From the NCBI RefSeq assembly GCF_000165425.1, contig NW_001799333.1, forward strand, positions 415,898 through 479,897: a stretch of 64,000 nucleotides of DNA, written 5' to 3'. Below are positions 13,701 through 26,344 of the stretch, piece by piece; position 1 is the first letter of the stretch, and every line of letters begins with the position of its first letter. The stretch is from Paramecium tetraurelia (lineage: Eukaryota; Ciliophora; Oligohymenophorea; Peniculida; Parameciidae). The notes under the pieces are model-generated. The model did not search any database and was not told where the DNA came from. It worked only from the letters and a program-made list of their open reading frames with translations. A program made the position numbers and the translations under genes.

Positions 13701-16700
13701 AGATACTCAAATAAGAAGGAGAATAAGCAAAGATAACTTAATACCACTTCAAGAGTCATGTTTGGATTTAATAAATAAATTATAGTAACAGGCAACTGCA
13801 GAACAAAAGGAATTTCTAATCAAAAAGTATGGAGAGATAACCCAGTTATTCTTTGTTAATTTCAATGAAAAATATCAATAAATTAGAGAATCTTAAGGCT
13901 TAAAACTAATTTCACATGTTACTTATATGCAAGATATCCTTAAATCATTTAAGTTCTTTTTGAATCTATTTCAAAATTTGGAGCAATAAAATCAGCCTAT
14001 ATCATTTACTTTCATTTGCTATCAAAATAAGTCTTTCTATTTAGATATAATTTAAATGATGAAGTATTTAGATGGTATCTAGAAATTACCATAAAATAAT
14101 ACTAAAGAACAAGAGATTGTTAAGAAGATTCTACCTAGTTTTATTGAAGCTCTTAATTTACACATCGATAATATCATCAAACAATCAATATTCAGAAAAA
14201 TGCTTTTGGATAAAATTTAATTGTCCGATCATTGCATTATTGATCCATAATAGTTAGAGTAAGTATCTAATGAATTAATACTGTCTTAAACTCATTTGCT
14301 AAGATAGATGATTGATATTCTACTTTAGAGCAATTGTGAAGGCCCATTAAAGAATTTATTTGAACAACTTATCCAAAGATTTTACTTAATGAAAGACACT
14401 TAAATCTAAGACTTTCGTAAAGTAGGTGGCTAAGAATAGAAAGATCAAGTACTTGCTTAAAAAGAATTGATTCAACTCTTATAAGGTAATGAAGTAAAGG
14501 AATAGAAGAAGTCAATATTTGATAGACCAGAAATCAAATTGATTTTGGATAAAATATGTGAAATGGGTATTAATTAGAAATTAGCTAAGAAAGCCATTCA
14601 AAGAGTGGAAATTCCAGAGCCATCTATGATTGTAGATATGATATTTAATGGAAGGATATCTGACGATGAGGATGATTTAGATGATCTACTCTTCGAATCA
14701 GAATTGAAAAATGATAATCCAGAGACTTAAGTAGTCAATTAATAGATCTAAAATGAAGTCAAAAATTAACCTGAATAAGAATAAAACTAAAAGAATATGA
14801 CTGTAATTGAGAGTGAAACCTTTTTGAAGATATTAAATGAAAATTTCCCCTTATATGATCCATAATTATCAATATAAGATAGAATTTCTTAGTTGATAAA
14901 TAACTTCTAATAGAAATTAGATGAAACGATAAACTCACTTTTAGATTAATAACTAACTAATTAAAGACCTAATAATACTCAATTAGAATATTTATTCACA
15001 ATTGCTAAAAAATAATAGCACATTTAAAAAATATTGGATTTTATCTTTTTATCACTATAAGCTATGAGATAATTGTAATAGACATAAGATTTAAATTAAA
15101 AAATGAACTTGTTTTATAATGCATTATAATGGTTAGCACTCTTGTAATAAATATCTTAATAGGAGCATGAGAAAATATATTAAAATGTTGCTCTCATTGA
15201 TTTGGAACCTTAAAAAGATTTAAAATTTGTATTATCATTTTAAGAAATGATTAAGTTTGGATTTGCTTTGCTTTAGGAAATAAATGATCAATTTACAATC
15301 TTCAGTTAAAATGAATATGAACAATTAAAATTGATAAATGTTAAGGAATTAAGCTCTGTTGAAATTTGTAAAAGAGCCTAATAAATAACAAACGACCTGA
15401 ATGTTTTTTATGAGAATAAATATAGTACTTTGAGATTATTTTGCAAAGAACTATAAGAAGCATAGAAATACTTAACAAAGTTTGTAATGAATTTATAAAA
15501 CAAGCATGATCAATTAATAGAAAGATATTGGAATTAGATTGAAATATATGTCTAATTCTTAACTTAATTATGCACAGTTAATCTGCATCTCTAAGAAGAG
15601 TCCAACAATGCTTATAACCTACTCACAGATTTAGATACTTTCATAAAAAACGATTAAACTTTAAAAGACTAGGGAGACACTACTCAAAATGACGGTCACT
15701 TATATTAATTGATCTAGAGAAGATTTATTTATGATAAATCAGTAATCACTTAGCTGCTTTAATGCTTAAACAATTTTGGATTGCATAATCAAAACAAATT
15801 ATATCAAATTCTTATGTAGAAGTAAAAACAAGATAATTAATCATTGTTGGATGTTTTATTGCATTTCAAAATTTAATCAAATAATAGTGAACACGAAGAA
15901 TCATAACCAGTATTTTTAGAAAACCTATTATATTTGATTGCCTTAGACAACAGAACAGCAAATGATCTAACATTACTGATTTTAAAATAAGTTATGCTAA
16001 ATGAACATATTGATTGGCATGCTTAATAAATTAAGAGCCTAGATGAATTAAACTAAGTTTAGATGCCCCAAAAGTATATTGAATGTCCATTACAATATCT
16101 GCTATAGTTCCATCCTGTTTTAGTTAATAATCCAATAGTTTATAACACCATTATTGAATAACAAGGACTTTCAATTACTGATAAGTTTTGTGAGTTATCA
16201 AGAGTTCATGCAGCTAAATAATCCTCTTTGCAAATGACTGGGAAGTTGACTAAGGAATAAGAAAAACATTTAAAGGAAAAGGAGAAAGAATTTCTGCAAC
16301 AAACATAAACTGATATAGTAATCAGATATGAAGTAGATCATGTCATAGAACCGTAGTTAAACTCCAATATAATAAATTTGATAAATATTATAGCCTAAAC
16401 TATAGTTGACAGATTTTTTGAAGAGAACTTTGTTGAAAAAGTGTTCAATATCAAATTAACCAAATACAAAGATGAAAAAAGAGCTTACTTGTATGGATGG
16501 GATCAATTATTGAGAATAATTGAGATGCTTATAATTAAGATTCCTTAATTGATATTGTATTTAAGACAATTGAAAGTATAATTGCCTATTCAAATTAATA
16601 CTGAAGAGAGATAGGTTACCTTCTTGGAATTCGTAATTAAATATATGACATGGGTAGGAATAGATAAACTGTCCAATTTTATGCATAATTATTTGAGTGA

Positions 16701-19248
16701 TATCAATCTGCTCTCAGTTGGTTATGGCATAACTTTGGGCTAAGAAGTACTCTAATTATTATTGAATGAATTGAAAATTGATCACAATAATATTTTAATG
16801 AAATATTATCATATTTTGTAATTGCTCGTACTTTTTACATAAACCTTGACCCTTCAAAATTGTTTATTAATTTTGACTGATTAAAGATCACAATTGAATA
16901 TTGTCCCTAAGATTATCAGTACATTAAATAGTGTTAGAGAATGTGAAAATAAACAATTTGTCAAATTATATCAATAGACCATTGCCAAAGTATTGGAACC
17001 ATTCTTGTAATCTCAGGTCTATTTTGAGCACCTCAAATAAGGCAGATATGGAGATATATTTAGATTACAACAAAATATTACTGAAAATTCCTTCTAATTT
17101 CATTATCTCAATTGTCTAAGGAATTAATTGATTTCCTATCAATTATACCCTGGTTTTAAAAGTACTCCAGGTTCAGCTTAGCATTTTGTATCCCATCCAT
17201 TAGTCTAACAAACCCTGAAGGATGAACACCAATAGGAAATTGTTTGGCCTTTATATTAATCCAGAAGAAATTTCAATAATCAGAGACACAATAATCAGAA
17301 ACAGTAAGATGAAGACCTGAGTGATTCTGATTCAGATTAGGATATTGTATAAATAGAGAACACTCAAATCAAATATAAAGCAAATTACTCAAATATTAAC
17401 TCCTGGGGTGAGTATTATTCCTACGATAGTGATTTTATGAACAAGTGCAGTGTAAATAGAGAAGAAGAGAAACCTCACAAAGAAAATCAACAGAGTATCT
17501 TTCCATAAAAAGACTTAAACATACTCTTTTGTAGTCTAGATCAAAAATTCTATAATTTCCCTTTACCAAACTTTTAAATTACAACCAAAAATATAGTCTA
17601 TCAATAAAGTGATTACAAAACTTGGATCACATCTATTGTTGGTCTTTATTTCAGTTCCAATGAGTATTTCGAGAATAAAAAATAATTAATCTCCAAAGCT
17701 TATGAAACTCAATTAAAGCACATTGTTGAATATATTCAAGCTATAAATAGATTGCTTCACACATAAGCCTCCAAATAAGTTGAATAATTACAACAATATT
17801 TATCCTATTATTTAAATGGATCATTAAGTTATTTGCAAATCCAATCTGGAAATTCATGCTTCTATTCCAAATTTGGTCAAGCACCTAACCAACTTTAGCA
17901 AGATTACTAAGCAAACTCCTTATCAGTCAATATCAATGAACCATCTTTATAATAATAAAGAATCTTAACCTAAATCTCTTGCAATGTTTTACAAAGCAGA
18001 GTAGTTTTGAATGGAATGCCAAATGATTTACATGATTAAGGATTGCTAAAAGCCAAATTATAAAGTCTATTACATCCTGAGGAAAACACCAACTTAAAAG
18101 GAAAATTAATAGATATTCCAAAGAGAGTTTTGATTATCCCAAATGAGTAGCAGCTTCAAATTACAGACAATATATTATTAGAGATGTTGATGTCTCTGTT
18201 GGTGGATTAAAATAGTTTTATATAATTTCCATTTAATCTATTACGTTAGATTAGCAAGTGTTCTCGTTTGGGATTCAAACTACTTATTCAATTACTCATT
18301 TTATATTAAGAATAGAAAAACAACCTAGAACTTACTCTTAAAATTTTGTACTTAGTGAGTTAGAAAATTCCATCCAATAATTTAAGAGATCTACTTTCTG
18401 AACAATTACAAATCAGTCCAATACTTAATAAGAGAGAAAAGGCTAATTTAGCTAAGGGATAATAAATTAAAGAACAATTTATAATAGAAGAAGAAAATAT
18501 AGATGAGTAGTCATAAGATGATGATCTTGAAAATCCCTTGGTCTTTTTGATTAACCAAATAAATATATATTGCGAGAAGAATATTTCATTTATGACCCTG
18601 TTTCATAGTCCTGAATCCCACATACCAATCGAGAAAAGTATAAAAATATTTATTATTTTTAGATATCCTGTTAACTCCTCTCTTAGCTAATCAAACTAAC
18701 TTGCATCTATCTTACTTAATTTAGATTATACGAGGATCCCTAATGATCACAACAGAAGAAAAGGAAAAAGGGAAGAAGGCTGATGACGAGAATCTGTATA
18801 AAATGATGAGGAGATAAGCAGCTATTTACAATGGCGGAATAGATGAAAGCAAAATATTTGATTTATTCTCCTAACTAAACAGAAATGAGGATATATAGTT
18901 TCACGATTTAATCTTCAAGTCATTTGGGGATAAAAACCAGGAATCATAAGATACTTGGGACTAGACATCCTTTACATTTAAATCACTTTAGTTTAGATAA
19001 ATTGATTAGTAATCATAGTTCAGATAAGTATCAAATGCATCAATCATCTAAATGTAACCCCCTTAGGCTCCTTAACCAAGATAAATTATTCCTCCATTTC
19101 CTATTTCTTCGATGTCAATCTTACAACAGCATTAGTAATTACAATAGTTTTAATAACTTCGATAGCCTCCATAATAGGGATAATAAACGAATTAATTCAA
19201 GATAGCTGATGAAAAATAATAGTAATAATAACAGTAATAATAATAATA

Positions 19249-19295
<47 letters not shown>

Positions 19296-22049
19296 CCAAA
19301 AATGAAGAAATAGATCAAAATGAATTAAATTCTTAAATACCAAAAAGAGAAAGAAAAGTCAGTGCCAAAATTTCTCATGTTGAGATTGATATCATCTCCT
19401 CTCTATGCAAAAATTTAAATAATCCGCTCTTAAGAGAAGGAAATTCCAATGAAATCATTAATATTCTAAATTCTTATGCTAATGATAAATTAAAAATTGA
19501 GCATGCCATAAATGAATTAACCAAATATATCATTTAACAATCTAAAATTTTCAATTTTGAATTAGACAAAAAAAGAAAACAGTTAAGAGAAATTACAAAA
19601 CAAAGAGAAAAAATTTAGGATTATGATCCTGAATAAGCATAATTTTTAAATAATTAAGAAAATGATATTATTAAAGAGTTAAACTAGAAAATCCCAGATC
19701 CAAGTATCATACAAAGGTGTTTTGTTGCAATAACAGGATTCCTCAATCTCAATCTAACATTGACTGATTAGCAAAATAAATAAGTTAATAAACCAAGTTC
19801 TACACAAACTAGATAATAAATTTAAATGGATAAAAAGAAATATAAATTAACTCAGTAGGGCAAAAGCGTTGATGCCTCAAGCGATTTTGACACCTCAGCA
19901 AAAAAGGACATCAGAGCTAGATTTATTAATGTTCTATAAACTAGATAAACCCATCATTTATGGCTGAATGTTGTGGAAACATTACTATTGATTTTTAATT
20001 ATAAAGGGTCGAGATCATTAGAAATATTATAAAAGAAACTCTATCCTCTTTTGGAATGTTTCATAAGGCTATATCAAAATGTTCATGAAGAGTTAAATTC
20101 CTAAGAGCATTCTGAGAAAACTAATGCAGAAACAAACTTTTTTGAGAGAAATTTAAGTGGTTCAGCAACTAATTCGCTTTAATTTGGTTTATTATAAACA
20201 TAAACAATGCATTTAAAGAGATCATTTTCATCAGTAAGAAATGAGAATGAAATGTAGATGAAAATAGATGAACTATTCACTTATTTATGCATTAATGGCA
20301 AGAGGATTATCAATTATTTGATCAATCAGAGGTTATAACAAATCACTTATGATTTAAAATAAAGTCATTCATTGAATCCTATTAAATTATTTAAGGAAGC
20401 AGACCCATTGGGCTTTGTATTTTTTAAAATGAGCTAAATCGTTTCTTTTGAAAATAAGAAACATTTCTTTGAAATGGATTTGGAAACCTTAAAAATTAAT
20501 GACAAACCCAATTAAAGATCAAGAGGAAGACAAAGTGAAACCATTGAATTTAATGTCGTAAGAGAAACAAGATTGTAACAATCCTTAGAAAAGGTATTGT
20601 AAGTTGAAAAAAATAAATTTAGAAAAAGTGAAATTAAAATTAGATATCAAGGGGAAAGAGGATAAGATGAAGGAGGAATCAGGAAAGAATGGATGACCAA
20701 TCTTGTCAAAGATATATTATAAACAGATAAATTTGAATTGACTACAAAGAGATTTTATAAAATAAATTCTAATAAAAAGTCTACTGAAGATAAGAATCAT
20801 TATAAACTATTGGGTAGAATAGTAGCAAAAAGTATTTATGATGGATTATTGCTACCAGTTTATTTTATTCCAACTATATTTAAGATGATACTTCAAAAAA
20901 AACCAAGTTTTGATGATTTGGAACATTACAATGAAGGATATTATGACACTTTTATTAAATTTATGAATGATGAGACACAAGTTTAGTATAAGGATTTATT
21001 TGAGTTTTGGATTCCTGAAGAATATGCATAATTAATTGAATAAAACAAAAAATATATCTTTACAGATCTTCTATAAGAATATATAGAAAAGAATCCAATC
21101 GAACCTAAATAAGATTAACTAAATGAATAACAGAAATTATAAGATTAATAATAGTAGTAATAATAATAATAATAATAATAGTAATAATAATAATAGTAAT
21201 AATAATAATAATAAGAAGAACAATTATAATAAGAAAAATAAAATTAAGCAGTTCCTTTTAAATAAGATCTGATGCAATATTTTAAATAAAAGCAGTAAGA
21301 ATAAGAAGAACCTAAATAAAAAAAACAGTCAGAAGATATAACAGCTGAAGATATGGAAAATAGAGAAAAGAAAAGATTAATAAGAAAGAATAAAAGAAAA
21401 TAACTAAGTGATGAAGCTCTTAAATAAATTAAATTATAAGATGTATTCTTATAATTATCATCTAATGTTACTGTGAAACATAAAAGACTTATCTGTGAAG
21501 TTATAAGCAAAAAATTAATGATTGAGGAGATTAAAGAGTAGATCCTAGCAATAAGAGATGGATTCTTTGATATTGTACCTAAAGAATATTTTTCTTATAT
21601 GGACTGGAGAGATTTGCAAAAATTAATTATTGGAGTGCCATCAGTTGATGGTAAGAATTTGTAAAATATAATTTAGTTGATGACCTTCAAGCGAATACAG
21701 AATATGTGAATTATGACAAAAATAATTAGACTGTTTTGTGGTTTTGGGAAGTATTAAAGACTTTAAGTGATTCTGAAAAATCTGATTTCTTAATGTTCTC
21801 AACGGGAAGTCCTTTAGTTCCATTCGGAGGTTTTAAAAATTTAAGAGGACCAAATGGACCGAAAAAGTTTTCAATATCCAAAGATTTCAATTCAGAACAT
21901 TTTATTAAAGCCCATGCATGGTAACGAAATTATTTTAATTTATTAGTTTTAATCGAATTGATTTGCCAGAATATAAATCAAAAGAAATGGTTAGAGAAAA
22001 GCTATTGAAATCATTAAAGGAATCTGGTTCAGGATTTGATTTGAGTTGA
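10781..22049 (+). CDS. Giant HECT-type E3 ubiquitin ligase (HUWE1/TOM1/UPL1-2-like)
   Basis: 3,713 residues in six exons. Introns are 11118-11142, 11287-11311, 18638-18662, 21651-21676 and 21921-21946; the coding sum is exactly 11,142 nt. The long N-terminal half is helical armadillo-like sequence, as in the DUF908/DUF913 region of HUWE1/TOM1. A UBA-like domain (KICEMGINQKLAKKAIQR) lies at 14,519-14,650, about residue 1,230, followed by an acidic stretch (ISDDEDDLDDLLFE). Poly-Gln runs occur at 19,204-19,295 and, inside the catalytic domain, at 21,118-21,235. The HECT domain (from about 20,590) shows IRYQGERGQDEGGIRKEW, GRIVAKSIYDG, FSTGSPLVPFGGF, FNRIDLPEY. The catalytic Cys (H-A-C-F) is split by the last intron. 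It should move ubiquitin from an E2 to substrates via a Cys thioester. A short alternative upstream start cannot be excluded. Confidence 0.95.
14519..14650 (+). other. UBA-like ubiquitin-binding domain inside the HECT ligase
   Basis: The segment beginning RPEIKLILDKICEMGINQ and running through AKKAIQRVEIP has the UBA signature: a helix, the M-G-(I/F) loop, then a helix with small residues and a hydrophobic end. HUWE1 and plant UPL1/UPL2 carry a UBA at an equivalent mid-protein position. The family placement is established knowledge; the assignment here is by eye. Confidence 0.7.
19204..19295 (+). repeat. Poly-glutamine tract (TAA/TAG repeat) in the HECT ligase linker
   Basis: About thirty consecutive TAA/TAG/CAG codons, all Gln in this code, near residue 2,785. 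It follows a Pro/Gln-rich stretch and sits in a linker rather than in a folded domain. A triplet array like this is a likely place for length variation. Confidence 0.9.
21118..21245 (+). repeat. Poly-glutamine insertion within the HECT catalytic domain
   Basis: TAA/TAG triplets encode a Gln run after the segment YIEKNPIEPKQDQL and before AVPFKQDLMQYF. In ordinary HECT N-lobes the strands on either side (FEFWIPEEY before; VTVKHKRLICEVI after) are separated by only a short loop. Here the loop is well over 100 residues long. Confidence 0.85.
21921..21946 (+). other. 26-nt intron that splits the catalytic cysteine codon of the HECT ligase
   Basis: Exon sequence ends ...CATGCATG; the intron is GTAACG...TTATTAG; the next exon resumes TTTTAATCG. 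TG plus T gives Cys in the conserved H-A-C-F-N-R-I-D-L-P block. If the intron is retained the codon reads TGG (Trp), the frame shifts by two, and the frame ends at a TGA near 22,007. Confidence 0.9.
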
Positions 22050-22482
22050 GTTTATATCATATATTTTTCATTCATATTATCATTCAAAGTTAATTGTTAG
22101 ATAATGCTTAATAAAGATTTGAAATTATTAAGAGATTAATTTTATTATAATTGCAAACATATTGGATAACGATAATTAAAATTATGATTAATTTTCCAAT
22201 AAATGAATTTTCATTTATCAATTTATTATAAATTATTTTTAAATCCCAGAGAATAGCATACTTAATAAAAATTTGTTTGCACTTCTAAGATTTACTTAAA
22301 AGCAAATGAATACAAAAAACTAAATAAAATGTTTGGTTATTAAGGTTCAAGGGCCCTAGAAAAAGATCCAGAGAAGTCTATAAGTTTAGAAAGTTTAAAA
22401 ATAGTGTAGACTTTTGCTCCAAATTAATTGATTAACAAATTATTTATGTACTGCTCGCAGTTAAACCATTTAACACTTTGTC

Positions 22483-22923
22483 ATGCGCCTAAATGATCTG
22501 ATTAGAAGAAATTTACTTTATATTGTTTAAATCATTATAATTAATTATTATGAACTATAAATACGTTCATATAAGGATGAATCAGCTTTTAGATTAAGAT
22601 TTTTTATGGAATTGGAATATATTTCTCCTCAATGTCAAAAAATGGTTTCGACAAAAAAGTTCTCTTTATCTAATTTAATAGCAAATACAAAGGTTTAATC
22701 ATCTATGATCGACTAAGATGAAATTTCCTTGAAATCAGTAAGAACAGTGGTTACTAGAGTTTCCTTATTGGAAAACAATTTGATTCCAAAGGAGAAGTAC
22801 ATAATCATTATTATGAAAACGATGATGGACACAATTCCTCCAAAGAAGGTCTTATAATAGTTTTACTTAATCCCTTTTCAGGTAATTGTTTAACCAGAGA
22901 TATCAAATTTCAAAATTGCTTGA
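22483..22923 (+). CDS. Hypothetical protein, 146 residues; 5' end uncertain
   Basis: ATG at 22483 (MRLNDLIRRNLLYIV) to TGA at 22921-22923. The middle (SYKDESAFRLRFFMELEYISPQ) looks genuinely coding. An overlapping frame starts at an ATG at 22329 (MFGYQGSRALEKDPEKS) and stops at 22494-22496, offset by +1. The two may be exons of one gene joined by an intron of length 3n+1 that I could not find, or the 22329 frame may be an unrelated or decayed piece. No family recognised. Confidence 0.45.
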
Positions 22924-23213
22924 TTAAAAAAATATATATAGTAATAATAATTTAAGAAATAGTATCTTAAGTCAGTTGATTCATTAAGGAAATTCAAAAA
23001 ATAAAATCATATCATGTAATTATAGTGAAATTAAATAAATACTTTGTTACGAACAGTAATTTACACTATTACCAAATATACTAAATTATATTAACCCAAT
23101 TATTTAATGATTAAAAACATTTATAAAGAATTATCTATCATTATTATGTATCATCCTCGATTTAACCTTGGATATCGAAATTTACAATGTCTATAAACTA
23201 ATGATTTTTTAAA

Positions 23214-25046
23214 TCAATCTATTATTAGAATTCTAATCGTTATTTACTCACTTGTTCTTGTAATATTTTCTACAAATCTACCTAATTTATAATCTGATTG
23301 AATATTTACTTCAATGTCATTCTGATATTATTTTACATAATCTTGTATCTATATTTTTAATAAAGCATTGATTTCTTCAATGATATTATCATTCTTAATT
23401 AAAATGTAATCGATAAATTTATTCTAAATTTCCATTTTATCTTTTGTTTGACTAATTGATTTTAACATGTTTCTCAGTTTCTTATATTTTTCTTAAGGTA
23501 TTAGGTAACCATATTTATGGACCATATTGTAAAATAAACTTACAAAAACATCAGGTTTTGGGTTCTCATATGTTCTTAATCGATTAAAAAAAGGTGCAGC
23601 ATTATCATGCTTAGATAAAATCTTTATCAAACTGCATAAATGAGAAATATTATTCTCTACTTTTTCATATATTTACTCAGACGTCAATAATGGCAAAATC
23701 TCATTCTCTTAATATTCAAGCAAATAAGATCCAACCCAAAAATATTTTTCTTAATCAATAGTTGATTTAATGTCAAGGAATTACATATTGGTAAAACACT
23801 TATTGATGATATCTGTGAATTTATTATTTAAATTAAATTTAGCTAAGGTTTAATCCTACAAAAGCAAAGTTAAACTATTTAACAAATTTAAATTAGAATT
23901 ATATGATTAATTTTGACTTATACTATTAATCAATTATTAGATTAATTTCTCATTATATATGGAATTGTCTTTTTCAATAAAAACTGCCAAAAAATGGAGT
24001 CTATGCAAAGAAGAAAAGTTGACTTTATTGTCAGCCAACATTTAAGTAATTTTCTTTTGCAGAGATAAAAATAACGGATTTTCAGTCATTTTCAAATTAT
24101 ATAATCTCTTACCAATTGTTAGAACTTCATCAAATTCATTATACTTCAAAGAAATAGATTGATGTTCTGAAATTTATTTTTATAAAATTTAATTCCAAAA
24201 ATCAGATTTAATTAATTAAACCTTTTCTAACGCCCATGTTGTATTTTCAATATCTGCTAAAGTTACTTTATCCCAAATCTAAAGCTACTTATTGATCATC
24301 TTCTCCCAAAACTATAAATTAGTAATGTTCATTTTAGCGAAGGCCCAAATACAAAATGAAATATCGTCTGAATATTTAAACTTAAGGTTTTGGATTTACT
24401 TTGTCGCTACTTCCCAAAATTACATCGAGCCCTTTCCAACTTTAGCAAATGAGTAGACCATAAGAACTTGGTTTCTTCTAGAGAATTAATCAAATCCTTG
24501 ACCCCAAATATATTTCTCAAGTGTAATCCAAATAGAATCACTCTTTGGTTATACTTTAGAGAATGCATAGAGGATAATCATGAAGTTTTTTTAATCCTAA
24601 AATTCCATTGTTTCATAAAAAAGATCTTCTATTTATTTCCATATGGGATCCTCAGGGTTTTTTTCATTAGCAGATAAATAAGCAATTAAGCCTATGTTGG
24701 CCTTTGTTTATTGCATATGCCTAATCTTTTCCCAATTTGAATGAAATGATTAAATTAATGCATTTTATACTGCTTTGTTCTAAGTATTCTTTAGAGACCA
24801 TCCACACATCACATGATCATGTACATTAAGCTTTTTAATGCTATTTAAGTATAACTATTCAAATTCTTGCTGAGTTTCTTGACTCATCAAATTCAATTTT
24901 TAATAGCCATATATTATCATAGACAATTCCTTTCCATTTAGATATTATAATTTGTTCATAATCCCTTTATTTTACACTAAGGATAAGAATTCTTCCTTCT
25001 ATCCCATCTTTGCCAAGCGAAATAATTTAAGAACAATTGTATTCAT
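23214..25046 (-). CDS. Helical-repeat protein resembling OPR/FASTK-type (possibly mitochondrial RNA-binding) proteins
   Basis: 610 residues in one uninterrupted exon. The protein is made of degenerate helical repeats of roughly 35-40 residues with recurring Trp and Phe-Trp anchors: VMCGWSLKNTQNKA, LIAYLSANEK, MIILYAFSKVQP, MVYSFAKVGKGSMQFW, ISFCIWAFAKMNITNLQFW, NTTWALEKVQLIKSDFW. This pattern (aromatic-A-F-A-K-h) is typical of octotricopeptide, heptatricopeptide and FASTK-like repeats that bind organellar RNA in algae, apicomplexans and ciliates. The N-terminus (MNTIVLKLFRLAKMGQK) is basic and amphipathic, which fits a mitochondrial presequence. I saw no RAP domain at the C-terminus. Function as a mitochondrial RNA processing or translation factor is inference. 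Confidence 0.65.
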
Positions 25047-25098
25047 AAATATAATTAATTAATTCGATTATTTGAAATATTTATGAGTAAAATTCATT

Positions 25099-26220
25099 TC
25101 ATTTGTTTAATACTTTTGGATGAGTCTCTGCTTGGTGCAATTGATCTTCAACTTCTTTCTAGATAATTTAATGAATACTGTATTACAGTTTGAATTTCTA
25201 AAAGAGTGAGACATTCGCTTAAATTGCCAACAATTTAATCCCATTCAGATTCCTCTTTTTCTAGGCCTAATATTTTCTCCTACAATTTTACAACATCTAC
25301 AATCTTGTATTCCAATGAATTAAGTTCTTTTCCCAATTATTTTATTGAATCTATCAATGACTCTTCATCTATATCTAATTTAATGAGAACATTACAATAC
25401 CATAATATGTGTCTTATTGGGATAGAAGAATATTTAACTCGTTCAATTGATTAATAGTTTCTCCTTGTTTTTGAGAAATCCTTGAAATTGTCTTATTCCA
25501 TTCTCCATAATATTTTTCAACTTTAGCTGTATGATTTCGAGGATCAACCTTTTGGATTGGTCTTTATATTTATTATTGTGGTATTCCATATCCAATTGAT
25601 GGATTTACCTGAGGTTATTATTGTTATTATTACTAAATATTCCTAAGAGAATTTTTTTCGATTAGCTATAAATTTTTTTAATTTTTTTCAATTTTCTCTT
25701 TATTTATGATAGTTTTTGTAAGGTTATCAATATGTTTTTAAGTCTCATTTTTAATTTGTTAAATGGTATAATGTTTATTCTATTGTTATTATTATTATTA
25801 TTATTGTTATTATTATTATTATGGCTATTATGACTAAAGTTATTGTTGTTATTACATTTATCCCATCTATCCTCCTTGTAATGTTGATTGCTATCCAAGA
25901 AATCCTGATTATTATACTTATCCAAATTATGCGGTCTATTGACCTAAAGTGCCCATTTACTACCCTTAAGGTTATTATAATAAATTTGTTGGTTATTATG
26001 GTTATCCTCCATATAATAGAGGTTAATTGAGTTAATTTGGTTATTATCCAAAAACTCCTTAATTTTAGGCTTATCCTATTGGTGCAGTCATTTGTTGTGT
26101 TTACCCAAAAATATTGTTGGAAACACCAGAATTACCGAAAACTAAAGCACTCTGTCCTGCCAAACCTTATTATTATTGTTATGGCAATCCATTTTATGCT
26201 CCGAGTGTATTTGTAAACAT
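25099..26220 (-). CDS. FG-repeat nucleoporin, Nup62/Nsp1-like
   Basis: 355 residues in three exons; introns 25375-25400 and 25159-25186. The N-terminal half is Gln-rich with scattered FG, FGQ, GLxGQ and LGQ motifs (ALVFGNSG, NNIFGQTQQ, GVFGQQPNQ, AQFGQVQQ, GFLGQQSTLQ), then a poly-Gln tract. The C-terminal half is a coiled coil starting KVEKYYGEWNKTI and ending EVEDQLHQAETHPKVLNK, the size and pattern of the Nsp1/Nup62 C-terminal domain that forms the central-channel trimer of the nuclear pore. FG repeats make the permeability barrier and bind import receptors. The antisense strand is open and Tyr/Cys-rich simply because CAA/TAA reads back as TTG/TTA and TAT. The family is well supported; the exact paralogue cannot be told. 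Confidence 0.85.
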
Positions 26221-26344
26221 CAATAATTTAAATTATCAAAAAAACAAAAAAAATTAAAGCAAAATTTTAAGTTAAAAAAACAATGCTTTTATTTACAAAA
26301 AGCTACTAAAAGACAAGCATAATAATTTTTTTTACTTTTGTGTT

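Noticed and set aside
19204-19300. (TAA)n run first taken for a non-coding microsatellite
   Set aside because: It lies in frame within the HECT ligase, flanked by continuous coding sequence, and translates as poly-Gln.
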